Shown: in pieces, positions 10,263 to 19,182 of the stretch
How positions within the stretch are numbered: position 1 is the stretch's first letter
Layout: the number at the start of each line of letters is the position of its first letter
Source of the DNA: Aestuariivirga sp.
GTDB lineage: Bacteria; Pseudomonadota; Alphaproteobacteria; Rhizobiales; Aestuariivirgaceae
Length of the DNA: 64,000 nucleotides
Direction: 5' to 3'
Assembly: GCA_030680855.1 (NCBI GenBank)
Contig: JAUXUN010000058.1
Location: 1-64,000, forward strand
Program-made: the position numbers and the translations under genes
The notes under the pieces: generated by a model
Told to the model about the DNA's origin: nothing
Databases searched by the model: none
The model's input: the letters and a program-made list of their open reading frames with translations, nothing else

Positions 10263-10290
10263 TTGACGATATATCAATTTGATATATATG
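10263..10290 (+). promoter_or_regulatory. Promoter of the padR-RND efflux operon
   Basis: A TTGACG hexamer at 10263-10268 and a TATATG hexamer at 10285-10290 are separated by 16 bases. The spacer is filled almost exactly by the perfect palindrome at 10269-10287, a layout typical of autorepressed regulators. Transcription would start near 10297, about 35 bases before the padR ATG. Confidence 0.55.
10269..10287. promoter_or_regulatory. Primary PadR operator palindrome
   Basis: The 19-base sequence ATATATCAATTTGATATAT is a perfect palindrome around a central T. It occupies the space between the -35 and -10 hexamers. PadR proteins are dimeric winged-helix repressors that commonly bind such sites at their own promoters, so this is the probable autorepression site. 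Confidence 0.65.
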
Positions 10291-10296
10291 CGAGAC

Positions 10297-10315
10297 CTAT
10301 ATCAATTTGCCATAT
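10297..10315. promoter_or_regulatory. Secondary PadR operator
   Basis: CTATATCAA-T-TTGCCATAT repeats the first operator with three mismatches. The 12-base string TATATCAATTTG is shared exactly with 10270-10281. The two centres are 28 bases apart and this copy covers the expected transcription start, so two dimers could act together. Confidence 0.5.
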
Positions 10316-10332
10316 ATCGGATTGTCATAATT

Positions 10333-10869
10333 ATGAACGTGCGGACCCTGTGTCTGGGAATTCTGTCCCTGCAAGAAGCCTCGGGTTACGAGATCAAGAA
10401 GGACGTGGAAGATGGCGTTTTCTGCCATTTCATCGATGCGAGCTTCGGCTCCATATATCCGGCTCTGACCCAGCTTGCGGGCGAAGGTCTTGTGACCGTA
10501 CGTGAGCAGGAGCAAACCGGAAAACCTGACAAAAAGGTCTATGCGATAACTGATGCGGGAAGGAATGCACTGGCGAAAGCTATTTCAGTGGTGCCGGCGA
10601 AGGACAAGTACCGGTCCGAATTCCTCTTTCAGATGCTGCTGCGGGATTATCTCTCACCTGAAATGGTGCTGGTCGCCATCCAGAAGCAGCTGAATGATCT
10701 CAATGAAGATTTGGCGCGCATTGCTGAGTGCAGCCAAAGCAACGCATGCGGTCAGGGTGACCGTTTCGTTGCCGACTATGGCAACGCAGTGCTGACAGCT
10801 GCTGTCAAATGCCTGGAGTATAAAAAGGCTGAGCTCTTGCAGCAAATGGCTGCCCGGGCCGCCGAATGA
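10333..10869 (+). CDS. PadR family transcriptional repressor
   Basis: This is a 178-residue PadR-type winged-helix regulator. MNVRTLCLGILSLQEASGYE is the standard PadR N-terminus, and residues 1-75 contain the wing segment KKVYAITDAGRNAL. The C-terminal half (about 85-175) is helical, as in class I PadR proteins with a Vir_act_alpha_C-like dimerisation domain. I choose the ATG at 10333 because the PadR domain begins there; an earlier in-frame start at 10279 lies inside the promoter/operator. No Shine-Dalgarno is visible, so the message has a short, weak leader. It is followed after 16 bases by the efflux adaptor, so it probably represses the pump and itself and is released by a pump substrate. 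Confidence 0.88.
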   Translation: MNVRTLCLGILSLQEASGYEIKKDVEDGVFCHFIDASFGSIYPALTQLAGEGLVTVREQEQTGKPDKKVYAITDAGRNALAKAISVVPAKDKYRSEFLFQMLLRDYLSPEMVLVAIQKQLNDLNEDLARIAECSQSNACGQGDRFVADYGNAVLTAAVKCLEYKKAELLQQMAARAAE

Positions 10870-10885
10870 TTTGGAGACCATTTTA

Positions 10886-12025
10886 ATGCGCCGCATGTTC
10901 TATTTTCTTCTCGTCACAGTTCTGCTCGGCGGCCTCGCCGGCGTCATTGCCTGGTGGTCGTTCTACGCCTTGCCGGCAGTCATTGCCCAAAGCATTCAGA
11001 GCGCGCCGGCTCCGGTTCAGACGGTTTCCGCTGAGGAGGCCAAATCAGAAAACTGGCAGCCTGAGATTGCCGGTATAGGCACGCTGACGGCATCGGAAGG
11101 TATCGATATCGCCCCGCAGGTTGGCGGTGTGGTTACGGAAACCTTGTTCGAGTCCGGTGCAAGCGTGAAAAAGGGCGACAAGCTGGTGCAGCTCGATACC
11201 GCAACCGACGAAGCCGATCTCAAGAACCTGCAGGTGCAGCTGGCAAACGCCGAGGAAGAACTCAATCGCAAGCAGAAAATTTTCGACCGCGGCTTCGCGG
11301 CCCGCGCCGACCTCGATAATCTCCGCACGGCGCGCGACCAGCTGCTGGCCAGCATTGAGCGCACCCAGGCGCAGATCGCGCAGAAATCAGTCTACGCGCC
11401 GTGGGACGGCAAGCTCGGCCTGCGCAGCATTTCGGTCGGCAGTTATGTGGCTCCCGGCCAGAAGGTGGTGTGGCTTCAGAAAGTCGACCCGATCTACGCG
11501 GATTTCGATGTGACCGAAGAGGACTACGGCCGGATTGCCGACGGGTTGAAGGTAACCGCGCGGTTCAACGCCTGGCCTGATGCCCAGTTCCAGGGCACCG
11601 TAGCGACGACCGATTCCCGGATGTCGGAATCAAGCCGGATGATTACGGTTCGCGCCAAACTCAACAATCCCGATGGCCGGTTGTTGCCCGGCATGTACGC
11701 CAATGTGCTGGTTGAGGCAGGTGCCCCGCAGGAAGTCGTGACCGTGCCGCAAACCGCCGTGACCTTCACTCTCTATGGCGACAACGTGTTCGTTGTTGTG
11801 CCGGACAAGAAACCGGATCCGAACAACAAGGATGAGCAGCTCGAAATCGAGCGCCGCTTTGTGAAGGCGGGCAGCATGCGCAATGGCCGGGTGCAGATTA
11901 CCGAAGGCCTGAAACCGGGTGACCGGGTGGTGACGGCCGGTCATAACAAGATCGACCAGGGTGCGAAGGTTAGAATTGACAATTCGGTTGCGCTCCGGGC
12001 CGCCGACAGCGCGACGATACAGTGA
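10886..12025 (+). CDS. RND efflux pump periplasmic adaptor (membrane fusion protein)
   Basis: This 379 aa HlyD/AcrA-family protein bridges an inner-membrane RND pump to an outer-membrane channel. It has one N-terminal membrane anchor (MRRMFYFLLVTVLLGGLAGV), a lipoyl-like half IDIAPQVGGVVTE, a helical hairpin about residues 95-150, the second lipoyl half VYAPWDGKLGLR, and beta-barrel and membrane-proximal domains to the end. The ATG at 10886 is chosen over an upstream TTG because GGAG lies nine bases before it. There is no lipobox, so it is probably anchored by the N-terminal helix. No outer-membrane TolC-type gene is present in the window. Confidence 0.92.
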   Translation: MRRMFYFLLVTVLLGGLAGVIAWWSFYALPAVIAQSIQSAPAPVQTVSAEEAKSENWQPEIAGIGTLTASEGIDIAPQVGGVVTETLFESGASVKKGDKLVQLDTATDEADLKNLQVQLANAEEELNRKQKIFDRGFAARADLDNLRTARDQLLASIERTQAQIAQKSVYAPWDGKLGLRSISVGSYVAPGQKVVWLQKVDPIYADFDVTEEDYGRIADGLKVTARFNAWPDAQFQGTVATTDSRMSESSRMITVRAKLNNPDGRLLPGMYANVLVEAGAPQEVVTVPQTAVTFTLYGDNVFVVVPDKKPDPNNKDEQLEIERRFVKAGSMRNGRVQITEGLKPGDRVVTAGHNKIDQGAKVRIDNSVALRAADSATIQ

Positions 12026-12034
12026 GGCCGAGTT

Positions 12035-15000
12035 ATGCATTTTACCGACATATTCGTAAAGCGTCCGGTATTGGCCACGGTGGTGAGCCTGCTCATCCTG
12101 CTGGCCGGCTTGCAGGCCGTGTTCCAGCTGCCGATCCGCCAGTTTCCTGAAGTTGCCGATACCAAGATCGAGATCACCACGGCCTATCCCGGCGCTAATG
12201 CCGACCAGATCAAGGGGTTCATCACCACGCCGCTGCAGCAGGCAGTAGCCTCGACCGAGGGTGTTGAAACGATCGAGTCAAGCTCGGGTCAGAACATTTC
12301 GACGATCACGCTCAAGCTTCGCCTTGATGCCGATGGCGACCGTGCGCTTTCCGACGTATTGTCGAAGGTGAACGAGGTAAAAGGCATTCTGCCGGAAGCG
12401 GCGAATGACCCTGTGGTGAAGCGCACGACTGGCGCCGGTTTCGCCCTGATGTACATCAGCTTCAAGAGCGAGCAGATGACCCCGCCGCAGATCAGCGACT
12501 ACCTTGACCGCGTGGTGAGGCCGAGGCTGCAGGCGATCAATGGCGTTGCATCGGCAGAAATTCTTGGCGGCTCGACCTTCGCCATGCGTGTATGGCTCGA
12601 CCCTGACAAAATGGCCTCGCTGAGCATCACGCCGCTCGATGTGCGCAATGCATTGGCCGCCAACAACTTCACCACCGCCGCCGGCGAGGTGAAGGCCGAA
12701 TTCACCCAGAAGAACATCAATGCGCAGACCTCGCTGGAAAAACCCGAGGAATTCGAACAGCTTGTTGTGGCGACACGCGGCGATACGGTCATCCGGCTCG
12801 GCCAAATTGGCAGGGTTGAACTTGGCCCGGAGAACAACAATTTTGCAGCCGCATTCGACGGTGTCAAAGCCGTATTTATGGGGATCACCGCAACTCCCGA
12901 TGCCAATCCGCTGACCGTGATCTCCGCCGTGCGCGATGCGATGCCGGAAGTGCAGCGCGGGCTGCCGCGGGGGCTTGATGCGAACATTGCCTATGACGCA
13001 ACTGAGTTCATCAACGAGTCAATCTGGGAAGTTGGCAAGACCCTGCTCGAAGCGGGGCTGATCGTCATCATTGTCATCTTCCTCTTCCTCGGCAATTTGC
13101 GCTCGACCTTCATTCCGGTCGTCACCATTCCCCTGTCGCTTGTGGGCGTGGCGCTGGTGCTGGTGGCGTTCGGCTATTCCATCAACTTGCTGACCCTACT
13201 GGCGCTGGTGCTTGCTATCGGGCTGGTGGTCGACGACGCGATTGTGGTTGTCGAAAACATTCACCGCCATATCGAAGAGGGCATGATGCCCTTCGATGCG
13301 GCAATCAAGGGCGCGCGCGAGATCACCGGCCCGGTCATTGCCATGACCATCACGCTGGCGGCGGTCTATGCGCCGATCGGCTTCACCTCCGGCCTGACGG
13401 GCGCGCTGTTCCGCGAATTCGCATTTACGCTGGCGGGCGCCGTTGTCGTGTCTGGTGTCATTGCCTTGACCCTGTCGCCGATGATGACCTCGAAATTGCT
13501 GAAGCCGCACGAAGAGCTCAGCTGGTTTGGGCGGCTGGTAGAACGGGTGTTTGGAGCCTTGCAGGGATTTTACCGGCGCCGCCTTGATGGAACGATCAGG
13601 CAGCGTTCGGTGTTTGCCTGGGTCGCCGTGCTGACGGTTGTGTTGTCGGGCGTGCTCTACAACGCCATCAACCGCGAACTGGCGCCAGCCGAAGACCAGG
13701 GCGTGCTGTTTGCCTTCATCAACGCGCCGGAACATACCAATCTTGACTATCTCACGACCTATACCGATCAGCTGACCGGCATTTTCATGGATGTGCCGGA
13801 ACGGCAGAACCTGTTCGCCATCAATGGCTTTCCGACACCGCACGGGGCTTTCATGGGCCTGATCCTGAAGCCCTGGGGCGAGCGCGAGCGTTCGGACCTC
13901 TCGGTCATGGGCGAGTTGCAGGGCAAGTTCATGGGAGTTGCGGGCGTCAACGCATTCGCTACAGCGCCCTCGGCCATTCCTGTCGGTGCCGGTGAAATGC
14001 CTGTGGAGTTCGTCATCACCTATCCGGGTGACTATACGCAGCTTGCCAGCACGCTTGACGCGATCGATGCGGAAGCGAAGAAGAGCGGGCTGTTCATCTT
14101 CACCAACGCCGATTTGCGGTTTTCGACCCCGCAAGCCGAACTCATCGTGGACAAGGTTCGGGCCAACAAGCTTGGTGTGACCATGCAGGATGTTGGCGCC
14201 ACGCTGGCCACATTGCTTGGCGGCAACAACGTGAACCGGTTTGCGGTTGAAGGCCGCAGCTATCAGGTGATCCCGCAGGTGCCACGCGGCGAGCGCGCCA
14301 CGACTGAACAGATTCTGAAGTATCACGTGCGGGCGTCGAATGGCGATATGGTGCCGTTGTCGTCGTTCGTTTCTCTCGGGCAGTCGGTACAGCCCAACAG
14401 CCTCAAGACCTTCCAGCAGCTGAATTCCGCAACGCTGCAGGGCGTGCCGTTCCCCGGCCGCACGGTTGGCGAAGCGGTGACCTTCCTGCAGCAGAAGGCT
14501 GACGAGCTGTTCCCGCACGGCATGGCCTATGACTTCAAGGGCGAAAGCCGGCAGTTCGTCAAGGAAGGCAATGCGCTTGCTGTCACCTTCGCCTTCTCGC
14601 TGTTGCTGATCTATTTGGTGCTGGCGGCCCAGTTTGAAAGCTTCCGCGATCCCTTTATCATCCTGATCGGCCTGCCGGCCACGCTGTTCGGCGCGCTGTT
14701 CGTGTTGTGGATTCTCGGCAATGTGAACGGCATGATGCAGAACAATGCGCCGTTCAACATTGGCTCCGGTACCATCAACATCTACACGCAGATCGGCCTT
14801 GTGACGCTGATCGGCCTCATCGCCAAGCACGGCATTTTGATGGTGGAATTCGCCAACAAGCTGCAGGAAACCCAAGGGATGGATAAGAACAGCGCCATCA
14901 AGGAAGCCGCCGCCGTGCGCTTGCGGCCCATCCTCATGACCACGGCCGCCATGGTAATCGGCGTGTTCCCGCTACTCATTGCCGATGGCGCCGGCGCCAA

Positions 15001-15217
15001 GAGCCGCTTCGACATTGGCATTGTAATTGCTGCCGGCATGACCATCGGCACAATGTTCACCCTGTTCATCACGCCTGCGATCTATTCCTTCGTGGCGCGC
15101 GACCGCCATGGCAAGCCGGCAGCCATCGCTTCAGCGGTGGAGGCAGTTCCGCTGCCCGTGAACCAGAATTCGAGAAAGAAGCGCCACGCGCCGCAGATGC
15201 AGGAAGCGGCGGAGTAA
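12035..15217 (+). CDS. RND efflux pump inner-membrane transporter (HAE1/AcrB family)
   Basis: This 1060 aa proton-driven multidrug exporter has the standard 12-helix RND plan with two large periplasmic loops. The N-terminus MHFTDIFVKRPVLATVVSLL is typical of the MexF/OqxB-like branch. The proton-relay residues are visible: the aspartate pair in GLVVDDAIVVVENI of helix 4, and the lysine in GLIAKHGILMVEFAN of helix 10. It starts ten bases after the adaptor stop, so both subunits come from the PadR-controlled transcript. A polar tail ends the protein. Substrate range cannot be inferred. Confidence 0.95.
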   Translation: MHFTDIFVKRPVLATVVSLLILLAGLQAVFQLPIRQFPEVADTKIEITTAYPGANADQIKGFITTPLQQAVASTEGVETIESSSGQNISTITLKLRLDADGDRALSDVLSKVNEVKGILPEAANDPVVKRTTGAGFALMYISFKSEQMTPPQISDYLDRVVRPRLQAINGVASAEILGGSTFAMRVWLDPDKMASLSITPLDVRNALAANNFTTAAGEVKAEFTQKNINAQTSLEKPEEFEQLVVATRGDTVIRLGQIGRVELGPENNNFAAAFDGVKAVFMGITATPDANPLTVISAVRDAMPEVQRGLPRGLDANIAYDATEFINESIWEVGKTLLEAGLIVIIVIFLFLGNLRSTFIPVVTIPLSLVGVALVLVAFGYSINLLTLLALVLAIGLVVDDAIVVVENIHRHIEEGMMPFDAAIKGAREITGPVIAMTITLAAVYAPIGFTSGLTGALFREFAFTLAGAVVVSGVIALTLSPMMTSKLLKPHEELSWFGRLVERVFGALQGFYRRRLDGTIRQRSVFAWVAVLTVVLSGVLYNAINRELAPAEDQGVLFAFINAPEHTNLDYLTTYTDQLTGIFMDVPERQNLFAINGFPTPHGAFMGLILKPWGERERSDLSVMGELQGKFMGVAGVNAFATAPSAIPVGAGEMPVEFVITYPGDYTQLASTLDAIDAEAKKSGLFIFTNADLRFSTPQAELIVDKVRANKLGVTMQDVGATLATLLGGNNVNRFAVEGRSYQVIPQVPRGERATTEQILKYHVRASNGDMVPLSSFVSLGQSVQPNSLKTFQQLNSATLQGVPFPGRTVGEAVTFLQQKADELFPHGMAYDFKGESRQFVKEGNALAVTFAFSLLLIYLVLAAQFESFRDPFIILIGLPATLFGALFVLWILGNVNGMMQNNAPFNIGSGTINIYTQIGLVTLIGLIAKHGILMVEFANKLQETQGMDKNSAIKEAAAVRLRPILMTTAAMVIGVFPLLIADGAGAKSRFDIGIVIAAGMTIGTMFTLFITPAIYSFVARDRHGKPAAIASAVEAVPLPVNQNSRKKRHAPQMQEAAE

Positions 15218-15227
15218 GTGCGCCACG

Positions 15228-15335
15228 GAATAGCGTACACTGTACGAATCTCATCGTGCCCGCGCTCGACACGGGCATCTTCTTTTTGGCAGGATAGAAG
15301 ATGACCGGGTCAAGCCCGGCCAGGATGAAAAGTGG
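15228..15335. repeat. Palindromic intergenic element between convergent genes
   Basis: The segment folds into three successive hairpins: TGCCCG with CGGGCA around 15257-15281, TCTTCT with AGAAGA around 15279-15302, and CCGGG with CCCGG around 15306-15320. The wording (GCTCGAC next to GGGTCAAGCCCGG) is like intergenic palindromes common in Rhizobiales. It lies between the RND transporter and the convergent aminotransferase and could stop transcripts from both sides. Confidence 0.5.
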
Positions 15336-15343
15336 AGGAAATG

Positions 15344-16555
15344 CTATGAGAGCCCGTTCAGCGCCACGGCAATCCGCCCCAGGGCTTTCTCCAGGTCCGC
15401 TTCACTGGCGGCAAAGGACAGCCTGATCGAGGTCGCCGCGCCAAAGGCCGTGCCCGGCACCGTGGCCACGCCGTGGCTTTCAAGCAGCCAGTCGCACAGC
15501 GCTTCCGGCGTATCCAGAACATGGTTGCCCGATTTCTTGCCGAGAACCGCCGACACGTCAGGCAGCGCATAGAATGTCGCGGGAATTGGCGAGATGGCGA
15601 CGCCTTTGATTTTCTTCAGGGCCGCCAGGACCATGTCGCGCCTCGCCTTGTAGCGCAAGCGCATGGCTTCAACCGCATCGCGCGGGCCCTCCAACGCTTC
15701 GATGGCAGCGCGCTGCACGAATTGGTTGGCGCCGGTCGTGATCGTGCTCTGGACGCGCGTCATTGCCTTGCTGATGGGCTCGGCGGCGGCGGTATAACCC
15801 AGGCGCCAGCCCGTCATGGCAAAGCTCTTGGAGAAACCGTTGACCGTAATGGTGCGTTCGCGCATGCCGGGCAGCGTGCCGATGGACGTCATCGCCCCTT
15901 CGAAAATGATGTACTCATAGATTTCGTCCGACAGCACCACCATCTGCGGATGGGCCAGAACAATCGTGGCAATTTCTTCAAGCTCAGCGGGCGACCATAC
16001 GGCCCCGCTCGGATTGCAGGGCGAGTTGAGAATAAGCAGCTTGGTGCGCGGCGTTACCGCCGCGGCAATGCGCGAGGCCGGAACCTTGTAGCCTTCGCCG
16101 ATGCCGGAATGCAGCACCACGGGCGTTCCCCCCGCAAAGCGCACGGTTGTCTCATAGGACACCCAGAACGGCGCCAGCAAGATCACCTCATCGCCTTCGT
16201 CAATGATCGACAGCACCGCATTGGCGATGGCCTGCTTGGCCCCGTTGGCAAGAACGATTTCGCCGGGCGCATAGTCGAGATTGTTTTCCGCCTTGAGCTT
16301 TTTGGAAACCGCCGCCCGCAGTTCCGGAATGCCCGCAACCGGGGAGTAATGGGTAAAGCCTGCCTTCATGGCGCGCGTTGCCGCCTGCTGGATATTGTCG
16401 GGCGTATCGAAATCCGGCTCACCCACCGTAAGGCTCACCACATCGTGGCCAAGTGCCCGGAGATCACGCGATTTCTGTGCCATGCGGATGATGGCCCCTT
16501 CATCGGCGGCGGCGGTGCGGGCAACAAGGAGCGAGGCGGGGTCAAATTTTTTCAT
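15344..16555 (-). CDS. aatA: Aspartate aminotransferase, class I PLP-dependent
   Basis: This 403 aa aminotransferase of the I-gamma (AspAT) type exchanges the amino group between aspartate and 2-oxoglutarate in the cytoplasm. Visible features are SLTVGEPDFDTP, the substrate-gating segment YSPVAGIPELR, the NPCNPSG-type motif (LNSPCNPSGAVWS), SDEIYEYI, and the PLP lysine in GFSKSFAMTGWRLGY. The C-terminal RLSFAASE carries the carboxylate-binding arginine. It is monocistronic and convergent with the RND operon. Prephenate or other related amino acceptors cannot be excluded. Confidence 0.92.
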   Translation of the reverse strand: MKKFDPASLLVARTAAADEGAIIRMAQKSRDLRALGHDVVSLTVGEPDFDTPDNIQQAATRAMKAGFTHYSPVAGIPELRAAVSKKLKAENNLDYAPGEIVLANGAKQAIANAVLSIIDEGDEVILLAPFWVSYETTVRFAGGTPVVLHSGIGEGYKVPASRIAAAVTPRTKLLILNSPCNPSGAVWSPAELEEIATIVLAHPQMVVLSDEIYEYIIFEGAMTSIGTLPGMRERTITVNGFSKSFAMTGWRLGYTAAAEPISKAMTRVQSTITTGANQFVQRAAIEALEGPRDAVEAMRLRYKARRDMVLAALKKIKGVAISPIPATFYALPDVSAVLGKKSGNHVLDTPEALCDWLLESHGVATVPGTAFGAATSIRLSFAASEADLEKALGRIAVALNGLS

Positions 16556-16615
16556 GGCGCGTCATATGCCATGCAAGCCTTGCCGCGTCGAGGGTTCGCG
16601 GGCATAAGAGCCCCC

Positions 16616-16963
16616 ATGAAAAAAACCATCTTGGTGATTTGCGCTTTCGCGTTGCTGGCGGGTTGCACCACGGGGTCCAAGGTGACCTTCAACCGGGGAA
16701 CTGCGGTCGTGCAAACCGCTTCGCGTTCCGAACCCATTTTCTACAATGGCAAGACCTACCAGCTGGATTACGATTACCTTGAGGGCCAGGGCGCCTTCGA
16801 CATGAAAGTGTCTGGCCTCAGCCCCAAGCAGCAGCAGGATGCCATGAACATTGCCACCTCGGGCCTCAGCTATTTCGCCTGCCCCGATGGCCAGCGCGGC
16901 AAACTCATGGGCATGCCAGTCTATGTGGGCAAGAAATGGACCGCTTACGCCAAGTGCGGGTAA
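16616..16963 (+). CDS. Small lipoprotein of unknown function
   Basis: This 115 aa protein has a clear lipoprotein signal: MKKTILVICAFALLAGC, with the lipobox LAGC placing the acylated cysteine at residue 17. The mature part is about 98 residues and contains two later cysteines (YFACPDGQ and AYAKCG) that could form a disulfide. I do not recognise the domain. The long in-frame extension upstream runs antisense through the aminotransferase and is not real; the ATG at 16616 gives the complete signal peptide. It is divergent from the aminotransferase and convergent with the oxidoreductase. Probably an envelope-anchored protein. Confidence 0.75.
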   Translation: MKKTILVICAFALLAGCTTGSKVTFNRGTAVVQTASRSEPIFYNGKTYQLDYDYLEGQGAFDMKVSGLSPKQQQDAMNIATSGLSYFACPDGQRGKLMGMPVYVGKKWTAYAKCG

Positions 16964-16971
16964 CCCTTAAC

Positions 16972-17075
16972 TCCTCACCCTGCGGTGCTCTGCGCAGCAG
17001 GGCCTCGAAGGGCTGGCGGATGCGGAAACAGGTGCTTCGAGGCCCGGCTGCGCCGTGCACCTCAGCATGAGGATT
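16972..17075. repeat. Palindromic repeat, family A copy 1
   Basis: The element is a large imperfect inverted repeat whose arms read CCTCACCCTG..GGTGC..GGGCCTCGAAG and its complement ending ..CACCTCAGCATGAGG. It matches the element at 20967-21069 in inverted orientation. It sits between two convergent genes and probably works as a bidirectional terminator, a common place for such elements in Rhizobiales. Confidence 0.7.
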
Positions 17076-17081
17076 TAGATT

Positions 17082-18389
17082 TTACCCCAACCTCCGGTCA
17101 ATCCAGTCACGCGCCCTGAAATAGCGCCCGACGAAGGGCAGGAACCACGTCGAGCCATTATAGAGTGGATGACCGGGAAATTCCGGCCGGTCAAAAGCGC
17201 AAACGCGGTTTGATTTGCCGGCAACCTTGCGTGCCGTTTGCTGGCCCAGATATGTCATCATGGCAATGCCCGAGCCATTGCAGCCCAGCGCGTAATGCAG
17301 GTTATCGAATTTCCCCATGTGGGGCATTTCATCCAGCGTGAATGCCACATTGCCCGTCCAGGCATGAGTGATCTTGACGCCCTTCAGTTGCGGATAACGG
17401 TCGGTCATGAACTGATAGAGAATAGGCGCCGTGTCCACCGGGTCCGTATGGCCGAACTTGGCGCGCCCGCCGAAGATCAGCCGCTTGCCGTCCGGCGACA
17501 TGCGGTAATAGGTGAGAACCCGGCGCGTATCGGCAATCGAGCGGTTCTTGGGACTGAGCGTGGCCGCGAGGTCGGTCGGCAGTTCTTCCGTGGCGATGAT
17601 GTAGGAGCCCACCGGCACCACGCGGCGTTTGAGCTGCGGGGTGATATCACCCGTATAGCCATTGGTGGCGATGATCACGTCGCCCGCCGTGATGGTTCCG
17701 CGCGGCGTTTCAACCGACCAGCCCGTGACGGTTTGCGTGAGTTTGGTCGCCGGCGTTGTGGAGGCGATCTTCACCCCGCGCGTCTGGCAGAGTTCGAGCA
17801 GGCCTTTGAAAAAAAGGGCAGGGTGAAGATGCGCCGCTCGCCCCACAACCATGCCGCCGCGGTAATAGTCCGAACCGATTTCTTCGCGCTGGCGCTCCTG
17901 CGGCACCAGGTGGGAATCGGATTTTGCCTCCGCGTTGAGATGTTCAACCTTCTTGGCCATGTCATCATAATGGCTCATGCACCAGGCCCCCAGGAAATAT
18001 CCAGCCTTGGTCCAGCCGCAGTCGATTTTTTCCCGGGTGATCAGGTCCTCAATGAGCGTGAAGGCATCCGCCGCATCGGCCATGAAGGGAGCGGCCTCGT
18101 CCGCCGGCATGGGCTTGGAGAGATAGCGCTTGCCGATATTGACGCCGCCCGAAACCATGCCGCCATTGCGGGTGGACGCGCCGAAGCCCGGCTCATTGGC
18201 ATCAAGCACCAGGCAATCCAGGCCAAGGGCCGTAAGCTCCAGCGCCGCCGACAATCCGGCATAGCCCGCCCCCACGATTACCACCCTTGCCTCGCGCGGC
18301 AGGGTCAATTCGGGCAGGGCGGTTGGCCTGTGGGCCTCCCACCAAAAGGGCTGGGCCTTGAAGTCCTTATGGAAAATTTCTCGGTTCAT
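17082..18389 (-). CDS. FAD-dependent amine/amino acid oxidoreductase (DadA/PuuB-like)
   Basis: This 435 aa protein of the DAO superfamily oxidises a C-N bond using FAD. It has the dinucleotide fold RVVIVGAGYAGLSAALEL near residue 35, the acidic end of beta-2 at CLVLDANEPG, the DAO signature GASTRNGGMVSGG, and a C-terminal FAD-closing segment ALGCNGSGIAMMTYLGQ. The arrangement resembles gamma-glutamylputrescine oxidoreductase more than D-amino acid dehydrogenase. No putrescine-pathway genes lie nearby, so the substrate is open. The ATG at 18389 is preferred because AGGA lies seven bases before it. Confidence 0.85.
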   Translation of the reverse strand: MNREIFHKDFKAQPFWWEAHRPTALPELTLPREARVVIVGAGYAGLSAALELTALGLDCLVLDANEPGFGASTRNGGMVSGGVNIGKRYLSKPMPADEAAPFMADAADAFTLIEDLITREKIDCGWTKAGYFLGAWCMSHYDDMAKKVEHLNAEAKSDSHLVPQERQREEIGSDYYRGGMVVGRAAHLHPALFFKGLLELCQTRGVKIASTTPATKLTQTVTGWSVETPRGTITAGDVIIATNGYTGDITPQLKRRVVPVGSYIIATEELPTDLAATLSPKNRSIADTRRVLTYYRMSPDGKRLIFGGRAKFGHTDPVDTAPILYQFMTDRYPQLKGVKITHAWTGNVAFTLDEMPHMGKFDNLHYALGCNGSGIAMMTYLGQQTARKVAGKSNRVCAFDRPEFPGHPLYNGSTWFLPFVGRYFRARDWIDRRLG

Positions 18390-18552
18390 GGGCAAATCCT
18401 AGGTGCGTTGCCACCTAAAAGACAAGTGGGCCAGCTGCAATGCAGCCTGCCGTCACAAAGTCTTGACAGGGATCGGTATACTTATGCTTTGCTAGGCTCT
18501 CGGGAATGATCTAGCTTCGGTTATTGAGTCTGGATTAGGGGAAGTTTTGGTG

Positions 18553-19104
18553 ATGCGTATTCGGCTGATGCTTGTAGCAATCGTTATAGGTTTGATGGCG
18601 CTGTCCAGCGCGGCATTTGCCACCACCGTCCATATCACCGTCAACAAGGTGTCGCAGAAAATGACCGTCAAGGTGGATGGCGCGACGGAATATGTTTGGC
18701 CTGTTTCAACCGGGGTCCGGGGCTATGAAACCCCAAGCGGCAAATTCCGCCCGTTCCGCATGGAAAAGGACCATTTTTCCAAGGAATGGGACGATGCACC
18801 CATGCCCAATTCGATTTTCTTTACGCCCCGCGGCCATGCCATTCATGGCAGTTTCTATGTGAAAAGCCTGGGCCGCAGGGCTTCGCACGGTTGCGTGCGC
18901 CTCGCCCCGGACAATGCCGCCAAGCTCTATAGCCTCGTGCAGAAGGCCGGCATGCAGAACACCACCGTGGTCCTGCGCGGCGGCTTCTTTGACGGCGGTT
19001 TCGCCGATTTTGAGAGAGACATAACCGACACTACTAAGAAACTGCAGAAAAAGGCCAAGCGCCAACTTTTCATTCTGGGGCGGACCCTGGACGGAACCGA
19101 TTAA
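18553..19104 (+). CDS. L,D-transpeptidase (YkuD domain), first copy
   Basis: This 183 aa periplasmic enzyme has a Sec signal peptide (residues 1 to about 24, ending AFA). One YkuD domain carries the active-site motif HGSFYVKSLGRRASHGCVRL, with the nucleophilic cysteine in SHGCVRL. Such enzymes make 3-3 cross-links in peptidoglycan or attach proteins to it. The strong AGGGGAAG lies eight bases before the ATG at 18553, which decides the start over TTG and GTG codons just upstream. The C-terminal 45 residues are a charged tail with TTKKLQKKAKRQ. It precedes aspS but probably has its own promoter. Confidence 0.9.
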   Translation: MRIRLMLVAIVIGLMALSSAAFATTVHITVNKVSQKMTVKVDGATEYVWPVSTGVRGYETPSGKFRPFRMEKDHFSKEWDDAPMPNSIFFTPRGHAIHGSFYVKSLGRRASHGCVRLAPDNAAKLYSLVQKAGMQNTTVVLRGGFFDGGFADFERDITDTTKKLQKKAKRQLFILGRTLDGTD

Positions 19105-19182
19105 CCGAGTCCAAAGCCCTAAAAACTTGACAAATCATTGGCCCCATGCGCTTTTCCGCGCAAATCGAGGGACATTCCTGCC

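Noticed and set aside
13196-14875. A 559-codon open frame antisense to the RND transporter
   Set aside because: Same reason: it mirrors a strongly supported gene and shows the His/Gln/Arg-rich composition of antisense frames.
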